A stretch of DNA of 64,000 nucleotides from Janthinobacterium sp. SUN073 (lineage in GTDB: Bacteria > Pseudomonadota > Gammaproteobacteria > Burkholderiales > Burkholderiaceae_D), in NCBI RefSeq assembly GCF_030397665.1, contig NZ_JAPUBT010000007.1:62001-126000 (forward strand). Direction: 5' to 3'. Of this stretch, positions 44,215 to 53,406 are shown one piece after another. Made by a program: the position numbers and the translations under genes. Positions within the stretch are counted from its first letter, which is position 1. Each line of letters opens with the position of its first letter. The notes under the pieces are model-generated. The model made no database searches and was not told where the DNA came from. It saw only the letters and a program-made list of their open reading frames with translations.

Positions 44215-44492
44215 ATCTCTCCAAAAACTCCACGTGGCATCCAATTGCCATCTGTATGGATGGTAGTATAGTTCTGAAATATCTCAAGTCAAGCAGGATC
44301 TGGCCTGATCGTGTTGTAGGACGGATGCCCGCAGAGTGAAAACGCGGCCTAAAATAAATGTGCAACAGATGGCTTTTTAATCATGTTTTGCGCTGAAAAA
44401 TATAGTGACAGAAACATTGCATGCCAGTGCCATCGCCTCGCCGGCACGGTTTCGCGGCATAATGAAAGCCTTCACGTTTACGATGCCGCTCC

Positions 44493-44726
44493 ATGATGGT
44501 CGCTACCCCACCTCCGCCAGCCGTTCCGCTCCCCTTGCCGTCGCCGGTGCCGTCGCCCTGCGTCAGCCTGTGCAAGATGAATCGCAACAGCGGCTTGTGC
44601 GAAGGCTGCTTGCGCACGCTCGACGAGATCATCGCCTGGAGCAAGGCTGACGACGACTTCAAGCGCGCCGTGTGGGCCGAATTGCCGGGACGCGAATCTT
44701 TGCTCGACTTCGAGCCCGACTACTGA
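44493..44726 (+). CDS. DUF1289 family protein
   Basis: A 77-residue protein with the DUF1289 core: SPCVSLC, then GLCEGCLRTLDEIIAWS, giving four cysteines for a small metal site. A Pro-rich N-terminus (MMVATPPPPAVPLPLP) precedes it. The exact start, 44493 or the next ATG at 44496, is unclear for lack of a ribosome binding site. It ends nine bases before the MBL hydrolase gene. Function is unknown. The 278-base gap before it carries the divergent promoters and no other gene that I can see. Confidence 0.85.
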   Translation: MMVATPPPPAVPLPLPSPVPSPCVSLCKMNRNSGLCEGCLRTLDEIIAWSKADDDFKRAVWAELPGRESLLDFEPDY

Positions 44727-44734
44727 GGAAGCCC

Positions 44735-45658
44735 ATGCCGCGATCGCCAGCGCTGTTCCCCGATTCCATGCAGGTGTTCGAACGCGGCTGGCTGTCGTCG
44801 AACAATATCCTGTTCCAGGGCCGGGACGACACGGCCCTGATCGACAGCGGCTATGTCACGCATGCGCCGCAGACCCTGGCCTTGCTGCGCCATAGCTTGC
44901 AAGGGCGGCCACTGGACCGCTTGTTCAACACCCATCTGCACTCCGACCATTGCGGCGGCAACGCGCTGCTGCAAGCCGCATATCGCTGCCAGACGGCCAT
45001 ACCCGTCTCGGAAGCGGACAAGGTACGAGTATGGGATGTCGATGCCCTCAGCTTCCAGGCCACGGGCCAGCAATGCCCGCGCTTCGGCTTTGACGCCACC
45101 GTCTCGCCCGGCGACACGTTGACCTTGGCCGACATGGCCTGGCAGGCGCTGGGCGCACCGGGCCACGACCCGCACTCGCTGATTTTTTACTGCGCCGACG
45201 AGGGCATCCTGATCTCCGCCGACGCCCTGTGGGAAAACGGCTTTGGCGTGATCTTCCCCGAACTCGATGGCGGCTCCGGCTTTCTGGAAGCGCGCGCCAC
45301 CCTGGACCTGATCGCCAGCCTGGACGTGCGCGTCGTCATTCCCGGCCACGGGCGGCCGTTCGAGGACGCTGCCGGCGCCCTGCAGCGCGCGTATTCGCGT
45401 CTCGATTACCTGTCGTCCGACCCCGTGCGCAATGCGCAGAATGCGGTGAAAGTGCTGCTGAAATTTTTGCTGCTGGAGCGTCAGCGCATCGCCCTCGCCG
45501 CCATACCGGCCCTGCTGGGCGGCATGCCCATCTTCGAAGAGGCCAACCGGCGCTTCCTGCGCCAGGAGGCGGCCGCGCTGGCCGAGTGGGGCGTGTCGCA
45601 ACTGGTGAGGGCTGCGGCGGCACGGGTCGAGGGTGAGTACTTGCTCAACGAGGGCTGA
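44735..45658 (+). CDS. MBL-fold metallo-hydrolase
   Basis: A 307-residue metallo-beta-lactamase-fold protein. The zinc motif HLHSDH (67-72) is present, with a further His in APGHDPHS near 147, Asp in ISADALW, and His in VIPGHGRPF near 210. It would hydrolyse an ester, thioester or lactone; the substrate is unknown. GAGGAA lies before the ATG at 44735. It probably shares a transcript with DUF1289. Confidence 0.88.
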   Translation: MPRSPALFPDSMQVFERGWLSSNNILFQGRDDTALIDSGYVTHAPQTLALLRHSLQGRPLDRLFNTHLHSDHCGGNALLQAAYRCQTAIPVSEADKVRVWDVDALSFQATGQQCPRFGFDATVSPGDTLTLADMAWQALGAPGHDPHSLIFYCADEGILISADALWENGFGVIFPELDGGSGFLEARATLDLIASLDVRVVIPGHGRPFEDAAGALQRAYSRLDYLSSDPVRNAQNAVKVLLKFLLLERQRIALAAIPALLGGMPIFEEANRRFLRQEAAALAEWGVSQLVRAAAARVEGEYLLNEG

Positions 45659-45757
45659 AGCGGATAGGTGATAAATTCAGCACGATCGTACTTTTTCTGC
45701 ACTATAATCAACGCTCAGTGTGTCTTTCATCCCGATCAACTTTCCAGCGAGTCCGCC

Positions 45758-46711
45758 ATGGCATTGCCTGTTGCGTTGCAAAACCTTTCCTTACCCGTTA
45801 TCGCCTCGCCGATGTTCATCGCCAGCGGCCCGGCCCTCGTCGCGGCGCAGTGCAAGGCCGGCATCGTCGGTTCCTTCCCGGCCCTGAACGCGCGTCCCGC
45901 CGAATTGCTCGACACGTGGCTCACGGAGCTGCAGGCCGAGCTGGCCGCCTTCCAGGCCGCCAATCCCGATAAAAAAGTGGGACCGATCGCCGTCAACCAG
46001 ATCGTGCACCAGTCGAACGACCGCCTGGCGCATGATGTGGAAGTGTGCGTGAAACACCGGATTCCCATCATCATTTCCTCGCTGCGCGCGCCGCCCAAGG
46101 AAATGCTCGACGCCATCCACAGCTATGGCGGCATCGTGCTGCACGATGTGATTTCGATCCGCCACGCGAAAAAGGCGCTGGAGGCGGGTGTCGACGGTTT
46201 GATCCTGGTGGCCAGCGGTGCTGGCGGCCATGCGGGCACCCTGTCGCCGTTCGCGCTGGTGGGTGAAGTGCGCAAATTCTTTGACGGTCCGCTGGCGCTG
46301 TCCGGCTCCATCGCCACGGGCGACGCCGTGCTGGCCGCACAGGCCATGGGCGCCGATTTTGCCTACATCGGCTCGCGCTGGCTGGCGACCAAGGAATCGA
46401 ACGTCAGCGACGGCTACCGCGACGCCATCGTCGAATCCGCAGCCTCGGACATCGTCTACACGAACCTGTTTACGGGCGTGCACGGGAATTATCTGAAAAA
46501 ATCGATCGTTGCGGCCGGACTCGATCCGGAAGCCTTGCCCGAAGCGGACAAGAGTTCGATGAATTTTGGCTCCGGCAGCGCCAAGGCCTGGCGCGACATC
46601 TGGGGCGCCGGCCAGGGCGTGGGCTTGATGGACGACGTGCCGAGCGTGGAAGAGATGGTGGCGCGCCTGAAAGCCGAATACGATGCGGCGCGCGCGCGGT
46701 TGAAGCTGTAA
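45758..46711 (+). CDS. Nitronate-monooxygenase-family FMN oxidoreductase
   Basis: A 317-residue TIM-barrel flavoprotein of the 2-nitropropane dioxygenase family. FMN contacts are visible in SPMFIASGPALVAAQCKAGIVG (near 20-40), GAGGHAG (near 155) and LSGSIATGDAVLAAQAMGADFAYIGSRWLAT (near 185-213). Members oxidise nitronates such as propionate 3-nitronate or act as related FMN enzymes. The chosen ATG (45758) begins ALPVALQNLSLPVIASPM, the usual start of the fold; earlier in-frame starts add an unrelated segment. Confidence 0.87.
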   Translation: MALPVALQNLSLPVIASPMFIASGPALVAAQCKAGIVGSFPALNARPAELLDTWLTELQAELAAFQAANPDKKVGPIAVNQIVHQSNDRLAHDVEVCVKHRIPIIISSLRAPPKEMLDAIHSYGGIVLHDVISIRHAKKALEAGVDGLILVASGAGGHAGTLSPFALVGEVRKFFDGPLALSGSIATGDAVLAAQAMGADFAYIGSRWLATKESNVSDGYRDAIVESAASDIVYTNLFTGVHGNYLKKSIVAAGLDPEALPEADKSSMNFGSGSAKAWRDIWGAGQGVGLMDDVPSVEEMVARLKAEYDAARARLKL

Positions 46712-46774
46712 CCCAACGGTGAAAGGGCCGGGGTCGGACCCTCATGGTCCGACCCCAGTCTTTGCTACTGGGGT
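46712..46774. repeat. GGGGTCGGACC-type nested dyad repeat, copy 2
   Basis: An 11-bp stem GGGGTCGGACC/GGTCCGACCCC (46730-46756, 5-base loop) partly overlaps an alternative 8-bp stem ACCCCAGT/ACTGGGGT (46752-46774). The arms compete, so two mutually exclusive folds are possible. It sits between convergent genes, just after the nitronate monooxygenase gene and 17 bases after hpt on the other strand, where a bidirectional terminator is expected. Copy 1 is at 17667-17730. Confidence 0.85.
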
Positions 46775-46790
46775 GAAAACCTGCTGTGAG

Positions 46791-47384
46791 TTATTCCTGC
46801 TTCAAATCCTCTGGCTTGATGGCCCACAGCCCCGGCAGGTTGCGCCAGTAGCCGTACGCATCCATGCCGAAGCCGACGACGAAGCGGTTCGGGATCACCA
46901 GGCCGACGATGTCCGCCTGTACCGGTTTTTTCTTGCCGATGGCTTTGTCGGCAAACACGGCCAGGATGACTTCCGAGGCGCCCATGTCCAGCAAACGCTG
47001 CTTGACGTGCGCCAGGGTTTCGCCTTCGTCGAGAATATCGTCGAGCACGATGACGGTGCGGCCCGCCACGTTCGAACGGGGGATGACTTTCCACACCACT
47101 TCGCCACCCTTGTCGTCGTCGCCGTAGCGGCTCACATGGATGTAGTCGAATTCGAGCGGGAAGCTCAGTTGCGGCAGCAGGTTGCCCGTAAACACGACGG
47201 CGCCGCCCATCACGCCCAGCACCAGCGGGAATTCCTTGGAATCCTCGGCGTTGAAGCGCGTGTTGAGCACATCGGCCATGCGCGTGATCGACGCCTGCAC
47301 GGTATCTTGGTCGAACAGCAGTTCCGCGTTCTTGATCAGGTCACGGGCACGGTTGTGATGAAATTCTTGCATGGACTCTTGCAT
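46791..47384 (-). CDS. hpt: Hypoxanthine-guanine phosphoribosyltransferase
   Basis: A 197-residue purine salvage enzyme. The PRPP-binding motif VIVLDDILDEGETL lies near 112-125, VMGGAVVFTGNLL near 58, and KPVQADIVGLVIPNRFVVGFGMD carries the base site. It converts hypoxanthine or guanine plus PRPP to IMP or GMP. It follows the PaaK-like gene by 51 bases on the same strand and may be at the end of that long transcript or have its own promoter there. Confidence 0.92.
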   Translation of the reverse strand: MQESMQEFHHNRARDLIKNAELLFDQDTVQASITRMADVLNTRFNAEDSKEFPLVLGVMGGAVVFTGNLLPQLSFPLEFDYIHVSRYGDDDKGGEVVWKVIPRSNVAGRTVIVLDDILDEGETLAHVKQRLLDMGASEVILAVFADKAIGKKKPVQADIVGLVIPNRFVVGFGMDAYGYWRNLPGLWAIKPEDLKQE

Positions 47385-47435
47385 GGCGATGAATGGGGCT
47401 GATGGTCAATGCGGGTATTATCCCGCAAATCGGCC

Positions 47436-48692
47436 TTATTTGTAATCGCGCATGTCGTCGATGACCTTGCCATCCTGCGCCAGGCTGCCCACGGCCACCA
47501 GCACCACGTCGCCGCGCAGCTTGGTCAGTTCGCGGATCGAACCGATGATGGCTTCCACGCCGCTGGCGTCCGTCGGATCGTCGACTTCGCAATGCAAAGC
47601 CATCTCGTCGTTGGCCATGCGCCCGGACACGACCAGCCGCGCCTTCCTGATTTGCGGGTGGCGGCGCGCGATCTCGTGCACCTGCGATGGATGCACGAAC
47701 ATGGCGCGCACCTTGGTGGTCTGGTCCGCACGCCCCATCCAGCCTTTGATGCGCGTATTCGTGCGGCCGCACGGCGAGTCAGGCGCATTGACCAGTACGG
47801 CCGACAGATCGCCCGTGGCGAAGCGGATCAGCGGATAGTCGGCATTGAAGACGGTGACGACGACTTCACCCACTTCGCCCGGTGCGACGGGAATGCCGCT
47901 GCCCGGATGGACGATTTCAAGCAGCACGTTTTCATCGACGACCATGCCCGGATTGAGCTTGCCATTGCTGGCCGTTTCATAGGCGATGCTGCCGATATCG
48001 GCCGAGGCATAGGTCTGGAACACGTGCGGCACACCGTTCTCGGCAAACCAGCTGCGCAGGGATTCGGGCAAGGCTTCCGCGCCCATCACAGCCTTGGTGA
48101 CGCTGCTGATGTCGGCGCCCATTTCGCGCGCCTTCTCGATGATCAGTTTTAAAAATGACGGCGTGCCGATATACGTGTCGGGCTTCAGGTCGACCATCGC
48201 CTGCACCTGCATTTCCGTCTGGCCGATGCCGGCCGGGATGACGGTGCAGCCGATGCGTGCGGCGCCCCCTTCGACCATGAAGGCGGCCGGCGTGAAGTGA
48301 TACGAAAAGCAGTTCTGCAGCAAGCCGCCGGCGCGCACGCCGGCCGCATACATGGGTCGCGCGAAGCGCCACCAGTCGGGGCCGCGGCCTTCCGGATCGA
48401 AGATGGGGCCGGGCGAGACGAACACGCGCGCCAGGGCGTTTTTCGGCGTCGTGTTCAAGCCGCCGAAGGGCAAGGCATCGTGCTGCAATTGCTTGAGGTC
48501 GGACTTGCGCGTCACGGGCAGCTGCGCCAGCGCGGCGCGGCTGGTGATGTCGGCCGCGTTGACACCATCGAGAATGCGGGCCCAGCCCGGCGCCTGTTGC
48601 GCGCGCGCGATCAACTGCGGCAGGCCGGCCATCAATTCGCGTTCGCGCGCTTCGGGGGCGCGTGCTTCCAGACTATCGAGCGTATCGGTCAT
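47436..48692 (-). CDS. PaaK-like phenylacetate-CoA ligase family protein
   Basis: A 418-residue adenylate-forming enzyme of the phenylacetate-CoA ligase branch. MGAEALPESLRSWF, then QTYASADIGSIAYE, RFATGDLSAVL and GRADQTTKVRAMFVHPSQV mark the acceptor, adenylate and hinge regions. It is slightly shorter than PaaK (about 430-440), and its first ATP motif is not of standard form (VFVSPGPIFDPEG). It would activate an aromatic or other carboxylic acid with CoA. It overlaps the YjbR gene by four bases and ends the transporter cluster. Confidence 0.8.
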   Translation of the reverse strand: MTDTLDSLEARAPEARERELMAGLPQLIARAQQAPGWARILDGVNAADITSRAALAQLPVTRKSDLKQLQHDALPFGGLNTTPKNALARVFVSPGPIFDPEGRGPDWWRFARPMYAAGVRAGGLLQNCFSYHFTPAAFMVEGGAARIGCTVIPAGIGQTEMQVQAMVDLKPDTYIGTPSFLKLIIEKAREMGADISSVTKAVMGAEALPESLRSWFAENGVPHVFQTYASADIGSIAYETASNGKLNPGMVVDENVLLEIVHPGSGIPVAPGEVGEVVVTVFNADYPLIRFATGDLSAVLVNAPDSPCGRTNTRIKGWMGRADQTTKVRAMFVHPSQVHEIARRHPQIRKARLVVSGRMANDEMALHCEVDDPTDASGVEAIIGSIRELTKLRGDVVLVAVGSLAQDGKVIDDMRDYK

Positions 48693-49048
48693 GTTGCTGA
48701 TTCTCCAATGTCACGTTGCATTTTTTTCGTCAGCCCCGCAACAATCAGGCTGTATGAGCGCTGTAGCAGGGCGGCCATTTCGTCGTCGTCGAGCGCGTCG
48801 GGGCTGGCGACCAGCACCCATTTGGCCCGCGCCAGGTAGGGCGCCGGGCGAAAGCCGGGGCGGTCCGTCAATTCCAGGAAGCGCTCCGCATCGACCTTGA
48901 AGCTGATGCCACGCGTGCTGTGGTGTTCCGCGCCGCACAGCGCGAACAGCTTGCCACCGACGCAAAACGCCAGCACATTGCTCCACTTGATGTCTTCTGT
49001 CGCGCCGGGAAAGCCGCGGCATACTTGCTTCGCCCGTTCCAGGTCCAT
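48689..49048 (-). CDS. MmcQ/YjbR family protein
   Basis: A 119-residue single-domain protein. The typical opening RAKQVCRGFPGATEDIKW and the middle LFALCGAE...ISFKVDAERFLELTDRPGFRPAPYLARAKWV fit MmcQ/YjbR, a small double-wing fold often called DNA-binding, though its role is unproven. It lies 16 bases after livF and overlaps the ligase gene (ATGA). Confidence 0.9.
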   Translation of the reverse strand: MDLERAKQVCRGFPGATEDIKWSNVLAFCVGGKLFALCGAEHHSTRGISFKVDAERFLELTDRPGFRPAPYLARAKWVLVASPDALDDDEMAALLQRSYSLIVAGLTKKMQRDIGESAT

Positions 49049-49064
49049 GACGTCTGCTCCTGTG

Positions 49065-49901
49065 TCAGGCCAGCCAGCGCTTGCGGCGGCGATAGAACTT
49101 CATGTCGCGGAAGCTCTTGCGCCCGGCGCTGGAGACGCCCAGATAAAACTCTTTGACGTCTTCGTTGCTGGCCAGTTCCTGCGCTTGCCCTTCCATCACG
49201 ACGCGGCCGTTTTCCAGGATGTAGCCGAAGTCGGCGTAGCGCAGCGCCACGTTGGTGTTCTGTTCGGCCAGCAGGAACGACACGTTTTCCTTGTGGTTCA
49301 GGTCCTTGACGATGCCGAAGATCTCTTCGACGATCTGCGGCGCGATGCCCATCGACGGTTCGTCCAGTAAAATCATCGACGGCTTGGCCATCAGCGCGCG
49401 GCCGATGGCGCACATCTGCTGTTCGCCGCCCGAGGTATAGCCGGCCTGGCTGCTGCGCCGCGTTTTCAGGCGCGGGAAATAGTGATACACCTTCTCCAGC
49501 GCGTCTTTCAGCTCGCCGCGCGACAGGCTGCGCGTGTAGGCGCCCGTCAGGAGGTTTTCCTCGATGGTGAGGTGGCCGAAACAGTGGCGCCCTTCCATCA
49601 CTTGCGACAGGCCCCGCTTGACCAGCTCATTCGGCGTCAATTGATCCACGCGCTCGCCCTTGAACTGGACTTCGCCCTTGGTGACGTCGCCGCGTTCGCC
49701 GCGCAGCAGAGTCGAGATGGTTTTCAGGGTGGTCGACTTGCCGGCGCCGTTGGCGCCCAGCAGCGCCACGATCTTGCCTTGCGGCACTTGCAACGACACG
49801 CCCTTCAGGACCAGGATCACGTGGTCGTAGATGACTTCGATATTGTTCACCGACAGGTAGGGCGGTGGGGTGTCTGGTGTTTGCGTGGCAGTGGGTGTCA
49901 T
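49065..49901 (-). CDS. livF: Branched-chain-type ABC transporter ATPase LivF
   Basis: A 278-residue ATPase, longer than a standard LivF (about 235). Walker A is GANGAGKST (49-57), the signature is SGGEQQMCAIGRAL and Walker B is MILLDEPSMGI. A 20-residue N-terminal and a roughly 25-residue basic C-terminal extension (SFRDMKFYRRRKRW) are extra. It pairs with LivG under LivH and LivM. A hairpin separates it from the binding protein gene upstream. Confidence 0.9.
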   Translation of the reverse strand: MTPTATQTPDTPPPYLSVNNIEVIYDHVILVLKGVSLQVPQGKIVALLGANGAGKSTTLKTISTLLRGERGDVTKGEVQFKGERVDQLTPNELVKRGLSQVMEGRHCFGHLTIEENLLTGAYTRSLSRGELKDALEKVYHYFPRLKTRRSSQAGYTSGGEQQMCAIGRALMAKPSMILLDEPSMGIAPQIVEEIFGIVKDLNHKENVSFLLAEQNTNVALRYADFGYILENGRVVMEGQAQELASNEDVKEFYLGVSSAGRKSFRDMKFYRRRKRWLA

Positions 49902-49928
49902 GGCTGCTTCTTTAAAATGTTAAACACG

Positions 49929-49948
49929 GGACCGGCGGTGGCCGGTCC
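49929..49948 (-). terminator. Intra-operon hairpin between livK and livF
   Basis: A perfect 8-bp stem GGACCGGC/GCCGGTCC with a 4-base loop lies 20 bases after the livK stop. On the minus strand it is followed only by CGTGTTTAAC, so termination would be partial. It probably raises binding-protein mRNA over the genes that follow. Confidence 0.5.
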
Positions 49949-49968
49949 GGTTCCTCTCGCCTACTGCA

Positions 49969-51288
49969 TTACTTCATGCACGCCGGCGTGATCTTCTTCT
50001 CTTCGGCGTACTTGCCCGACGATTCCTCGACGAGTTTACGCACCAGGGCCTTGTCGCCGACGATCCATTTCGGCGTGATGGCGATCCACTTCTTGCCATC
50101 CCACTGCTGCACTTTCACGGCGCCCGAACCTTCATGGTCGTCGCAGCTGGTTTTCACGGTGGGGAACATACCCAGTGCGCCGACGGCCTTCTGGCGCGCG
50201 TCGTCGACGTTCAGGTTTTCCAGGCCCCAGCGCATTTGCTCGCCCGTGACAGGCTTTCCCTTGCCGAATTTTTCCTGCGCCACGCGGATCGCTTCCACCC
50301 ACAGGATGCCGGCTGTTACGCCGCGCATGTGGTAGACGGAGCCGACGCGCGACTGGTCGGACAGGTTGCCCTTGCCGGACGCGTAGAGTTTCTTGCGGAT
50401 GTCGTCCAGCACGGGGTAGTTGCCCGGCGTATTGAACGTCATCGCCGTGTAGCCCTTGGCCGCGTCGCCCGATGGAATCGTGTCTTCCTCGGAGCCGGCC
50501 CACCAGACGCCCAGCATTTTGTCGCGCGGGAAGCCGTTGCGCTGCGCCGTCTTGATGGCAACGGAGTTCATCACGCCCCAGCCCCACAGGATCACGTGGT
50601 CCGGCTTGGCCTGACGGATTTGCAGCCATTGCGATTGCTGTTCGCTGCCTGGCGGCGCGACGGGAATTTTCACCAGTTCAAAGCCGTACTGTTTCGACAG
50701 CGCTTCGAGCACGGGCAGCGGCTCCTTGCCGAAGGCCGAATCGTGGTACAGGTGCACGATCTTTTTGCCTTTCAGCTTGTCCATGCCGCCGTCCTTGTCG
50801 CCCAGGTATTTGATCATGGCGGCGGCCTGGCTCCAGTAGCTGGAGATCAGAGGATACACATACGGGAAGACCTTGCCGTTGGCGGCATCCGAGCGGCCGT
50901 AGCCGATCATCGTCATGGGGATCTTGTCCTGTGCCACGCGGTCCAGAATGCCGTAGGCGACGCCGGTGGAGAGGGTTTCGACCAGGGTGGCGCCGCCCTG
51001 CTTGGTTTTCAGGCGCTCATAGCATTCGACGCCGCGCGACGGGTTGTATTCGGTTTCGCATTCTTCCCAGCTGATCTTGACGCCATTCACGCCGCCGGCC
51101 TGGTTGACCAGGTTGAAGTAGTCGATGGCGCCGCCGTAGAAACCGGAGCCGCCGGCCGCGTAGGGACCCACGCGGTAGGACGGCAGGGCGATGTACTGTT
51201 CCTTGTCCTGTGCCTGGGCGCTGCCGGCCATGGTGAGTGCGGCACTGGCGATGGCGGCGGCCAGCATGAGCGATTTGATGTGTTTCAT
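49969..51288 (-). CDS. livK: Branched-chain-type ABC transporter substrate-binding protein
   Basis: A 439-residue secreted type I binding protein. A signal peptide (MKHIKSLMLAAAIASAALTMAGSAQA, 26 residues) precedes ALPSYRVGPYAAGGSGFYGG and a ligand region with YGYGRSDAANGKVFPYVYPL. It is longer than classical LivK (about 370) and belongs to the larger family that binds varied organic acids and amides as well as branched amino acids. With two acyl-CoA ligases in the operon, an aromatic or fatty carboxylate is a reasonable guess for ligand. Confidence 0.88.
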   Translation of the reverse strand: MKHIKSLMLAAAIASAALTMAGSAQAQDKEQYIALPSYRVGPYAAGGSGFYGGAIDYFNLVNQAGGVNGVKISWEECETEYNPSRGVECYERLKTKQGGATLVETLSTGVAYGILDRVAQDKIPMTMIGYGRSDAANGKVFPYVYPLISSYWSQAAAMIKYLGDKDGGMDKLKGKKIVHLYHDSAFGKEPLPVLEALSKQYGFELVKIPVAPPGSEQQSQWLQIRQAKPDHVILWGWGVMNSVAIKTAQRNGFPRDKMLGVWWAGSEEDTIPSGDAAKGYTAMTFNTPGNYPVLDDIRKKLYASGKGNLSDQSRVGSVYHMRGVTAGILWVEAIRVAQEKFGKGKPVTGEQMRWGLENLNVDDARQKAVGALGMFPTVKTSCDDHEGSGAVKVQQWDGKKWIAITPKWIVGDKALVRKLVEESSGKYAEEKKITPACMK

Positions 51289-51353
51289 TGTGTGTCTCCT
51301 CTTGTTTTATTTGATTTCAAGTCAACCGACATCAGACTGCAAGGTACAAATGC

Positions 51354-52412
51354 CTAGTGCGGGAAAGGCCACAGGCGCAGTTTCTCTTTCGCGATTTGCC
51401 ACAGCCTGGCCAGGCCGTGTGGTTCGACGATCAGGAAGAAGATGATCAGCGCGCCGAACACCATCAGTTCCAGATTCGAGGCCACGCTGGTCGGCAATGC
51501 CAGGCCGTGCGCGATGGTGTTCAGGAAGACGGGCAGCAGCACGATGAAGGCCGCGCCCAGGAAGGAACCGAGGATCGAACCGACGCCGCCGATGATGATC
51601 ATGAACAGGATGCGGAAGGACAGGTCCAGGTTGTACGCTTCCGGCTCCACCGTGCCCAGGTAGGCATACGCATACAGGGCGCCGGCCACGCCGCAGTAGA
51701 ACGAGCTGACGGCAAACGCCAGCAGCTTGGTGCGCATCAGTCTGAAACCGATCACTTCGGCCGCCATGTCCATGTCGCGCACGGCCATCCACGAGCGGCC
51801 CACGTTGGAGCGGATCATGTTCTTGGCCAGCAGCGCCATGCCGGCGACGATGGCCAGCACCAGCAGGTATTTGCTTTGCGGCGTATCGAACTGATAGCCG
51901 AGGATAGTCATTTTCTGCACCGTGATGACGCCCGAGGAGCTGTAGTTGGTCAGATACGGGATCTTGGTCAGGCACCAGACGACGAAGAACTGCGTCGCCA
52001 GGGTGGAGGCGGCCAGGTAAAAGCCGCGGATGCGCAGGGAGGGCAGGCCGAAGGCGATGCCCACCATGGCCGCGCACAGGCCACCGAGGATGAACGACAC
52101 CAGCAGCGGCAGTCCCGGCAGGCGGGCCATGAAGTTATACGAGGCAAAGGCGCCCACGGCCATGAAGGCGGCCGTGCCCAGCGACAGCTGGCCTGCGTAA
52201 CCGGTCAATATGTTCAGACCCAGCGCTGCCAGCGCGAAGATCAGAAAGGGAATCAGGATCGCCGACAGCATGTAGGGCGAGGCAAAATACGGCAGCAGGA
52301 AGACGGCGACAAGCAGCGTGGCCGTCAGCGCCAGGCGGTCCTGGCGGATCGGGAAAATCTGGTTGTCAGCCTGGTAGCTGGTCTTGAATTGTCCTGCTTC
52401 ACGGTAAATCAT
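51354..52412 (-). CDS. livM: Branched-chain-type ABC transporter permease LivM
   Basis: A 352-residue permease with about nine hydrophobic segments. The family landmarks LNILTGYAGQLSLGTAAFMAVGAFASY near 69-95 and IGGVGSILGSFLGAAFIVLLP near 277 are clear. An extra 30-residue N-terminal segment precedes the first helix. It forms the pore with LivH. The 78-base gap before it, after livH, carries a palindromic repeat. Confidence 0.92.
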   Translation of the reverse strand: MIYREAGQFKTSYQADNQIFPIRQDRLALTATLLVAVFLLPYFASPYMLSAILIPFLIFALAALGLNILTGYAGQLSLGTAAFMAVGAFASYNFMARLPGLPLLVSFILGGLCAAMVGIAFGLPSLRIRGFYLAASTLATQFFVVWCLTKIPYLTNYSSSGVITVQKMTILGYQFDTPQSKYLLVLAIVAGMALLAKNMIRSNVGRSWMAVRDMDMAAEVIGFRLMRTKLLAFAVSSFYCGVAGALYAYAYLGTVEPEAYNLDLSFRILFMIIIGGVGSILGSFLGAAFIVLLPVFLNTIAHGLALPTSVASNLELMVFGALIIFFLIVEPHGLARLWQIAKEKLRLWPFPH

Positions 52413-52443
52413 GGCGTGTCCTTTACTGGCTGTTGGGGTGTTT

Positions 52444-52471
52444 GTCGGATTACGCCTTCGGCTAATCCGAC
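52444..52471. repeat. GTCGGATTA palindromic unit inside the liv operon
   Basis: Inverted repeat GTCGGATTA/TAATCCGAC (9 bp) enclosing CGCCTTCGGC, itself a GCC-TTC-GGC mini-hairpin, followed by CTACG. Units with this sequence are, from general knowledge, widespread intergenic palindromes in proteobacteria. Here it lies between livH and livM in one transcript, so it would form an mRNA hairpin. Confidence 0.75.
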
Positions 52472-52490
52472 CTACGATGCTCTTGGGGCC

Positions 52491-53393
52491 TTATATTCGC
52501 CGGATGATCTTCTCGCCGAACAGGCCTTCCGGGCGCACCAGCAGGAACAGCAGGGCCAGCACATACGGGAACCAGCCTTCGATGCCGCCGCCCACCATGG
52601 GGCCGAGGTAGACTTCGGCCAGCTTTTCCGAGGCGCCGATGATCAGGCCACCGACGATGGCGCCCGGCACGGAAGTAAAGCCGCCGAGTATCAGCACCGG
52701 CAAGGCTTTGAGGGCGATGAAGGTGAGGGCGAACTGTACGCCGTTGCGCGCGCCCCACAGCAAGCCGGCCACCATGGCCACCAGGCCCGCCACGCCCCAC
52801 ACCACGGCCCAGATGCGCTGCAGCGGGATGCCGACCGCCAGCGCCGCCTGGTGGTCGTCGGCGACGGCGCGCAGGGCGCGGCCCACCTTGGTTTTCGAAA
52901 ACAGCAGGGCCAGGCAGATCACCAGCAGCGCGCAGATGCCGGCCGCCATCAGGTCGAACTGCGAGATGTTGATGTCGAAGCGGTCCATCAGGAACTGCAT
53001 CGGTACGTCTTCGATGGGCAGGTCCAGCTTGTGCACCTGCGAGCCCCACATCAGCTGCGCCAGGCCTTCGATGAAAAAGGTCAGGCCGATGGTGGCCATG
53101 AAGAGCGTGATTTCCGGCTGGTTGACGAGCGGGCGCAAGACCACCCTTTCAATCGCCATGCCCAGCGCTATCATGGTGAGCATCGTCAGCGGAATGGCCA
53201 GCCATAGCGACAGGCCGAACTTGTCCATGATGCCGACGCAGGTGAGGGCGGCGAAAAACACCATCGCTCCCTGCGCAAAATTGAACACGCCCGAGGCCTT
53301 GTAGATCAGGACAAAACCGATCGCCACCAGCGCGTACATGACGCCCGACAGCAGGCCGCCGATCAGCACTTCAAAGAAAAAATTGATATTCAT
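52491..53393 (-). CDS. livH: Branched-chain-type ABC transporter permease LivH
   Basis: A 300-residue permease with eight or so hydrophobic segments. GGLLSGVMYALVAIGFVLIYKASGVFNFAQGAMVFF (12-47) is the LivH opening, and GGFTSVPGAIVGGLIIGASEKLAE near 236 is the second landmark. It works with LivM, LivG and LivF. It begins 13 bases after livG. Confidence 0.93.
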   Translation of the reverse strand: MNINFFFEVLIGGLLSGVMYALVAIGFVLIYKASGVFNFAQGAMVFFAALTCVGIMDKFGLSLWLAIPLTMLTMIALGMAIERVVLRPLVNQPEITLFMATIGLTFFIEGLAQLMWGSQVHKLDLPIEDVPMQFLMDRFDINISQFDLMAAGICALLVICLALLFSKTKVGRALRAVADDHQAALAVGIPLQRIWAVVWGVAGLVAMVAGLLWGARNGVQFALTFIALKALPVLILGGFTSVPGAIVGGLIIGASEKLAEVYLGPMVGGGIEGWFPYVLALLFLLVRPEGLFGEKIIRRI

Positions 53394-53406
53394 TGCTATC
53401 CCTCGT

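Noticed and set aside
44381-44662. A 93-codon minus-strand frame near DUF1289
   Set aside because: It overlaps the DUF1289 gene antisense and its remaining part lacks coding character or a ribosome binding site.
51357-53207. A 616-codon plus-strand frame across livM and livH
   Set aside because: It crosses two genuine permease genes and their intergenic palindrome, and is made mostly of Gln, Arg, Asp and His, typical of antisense to membrane protein genes.
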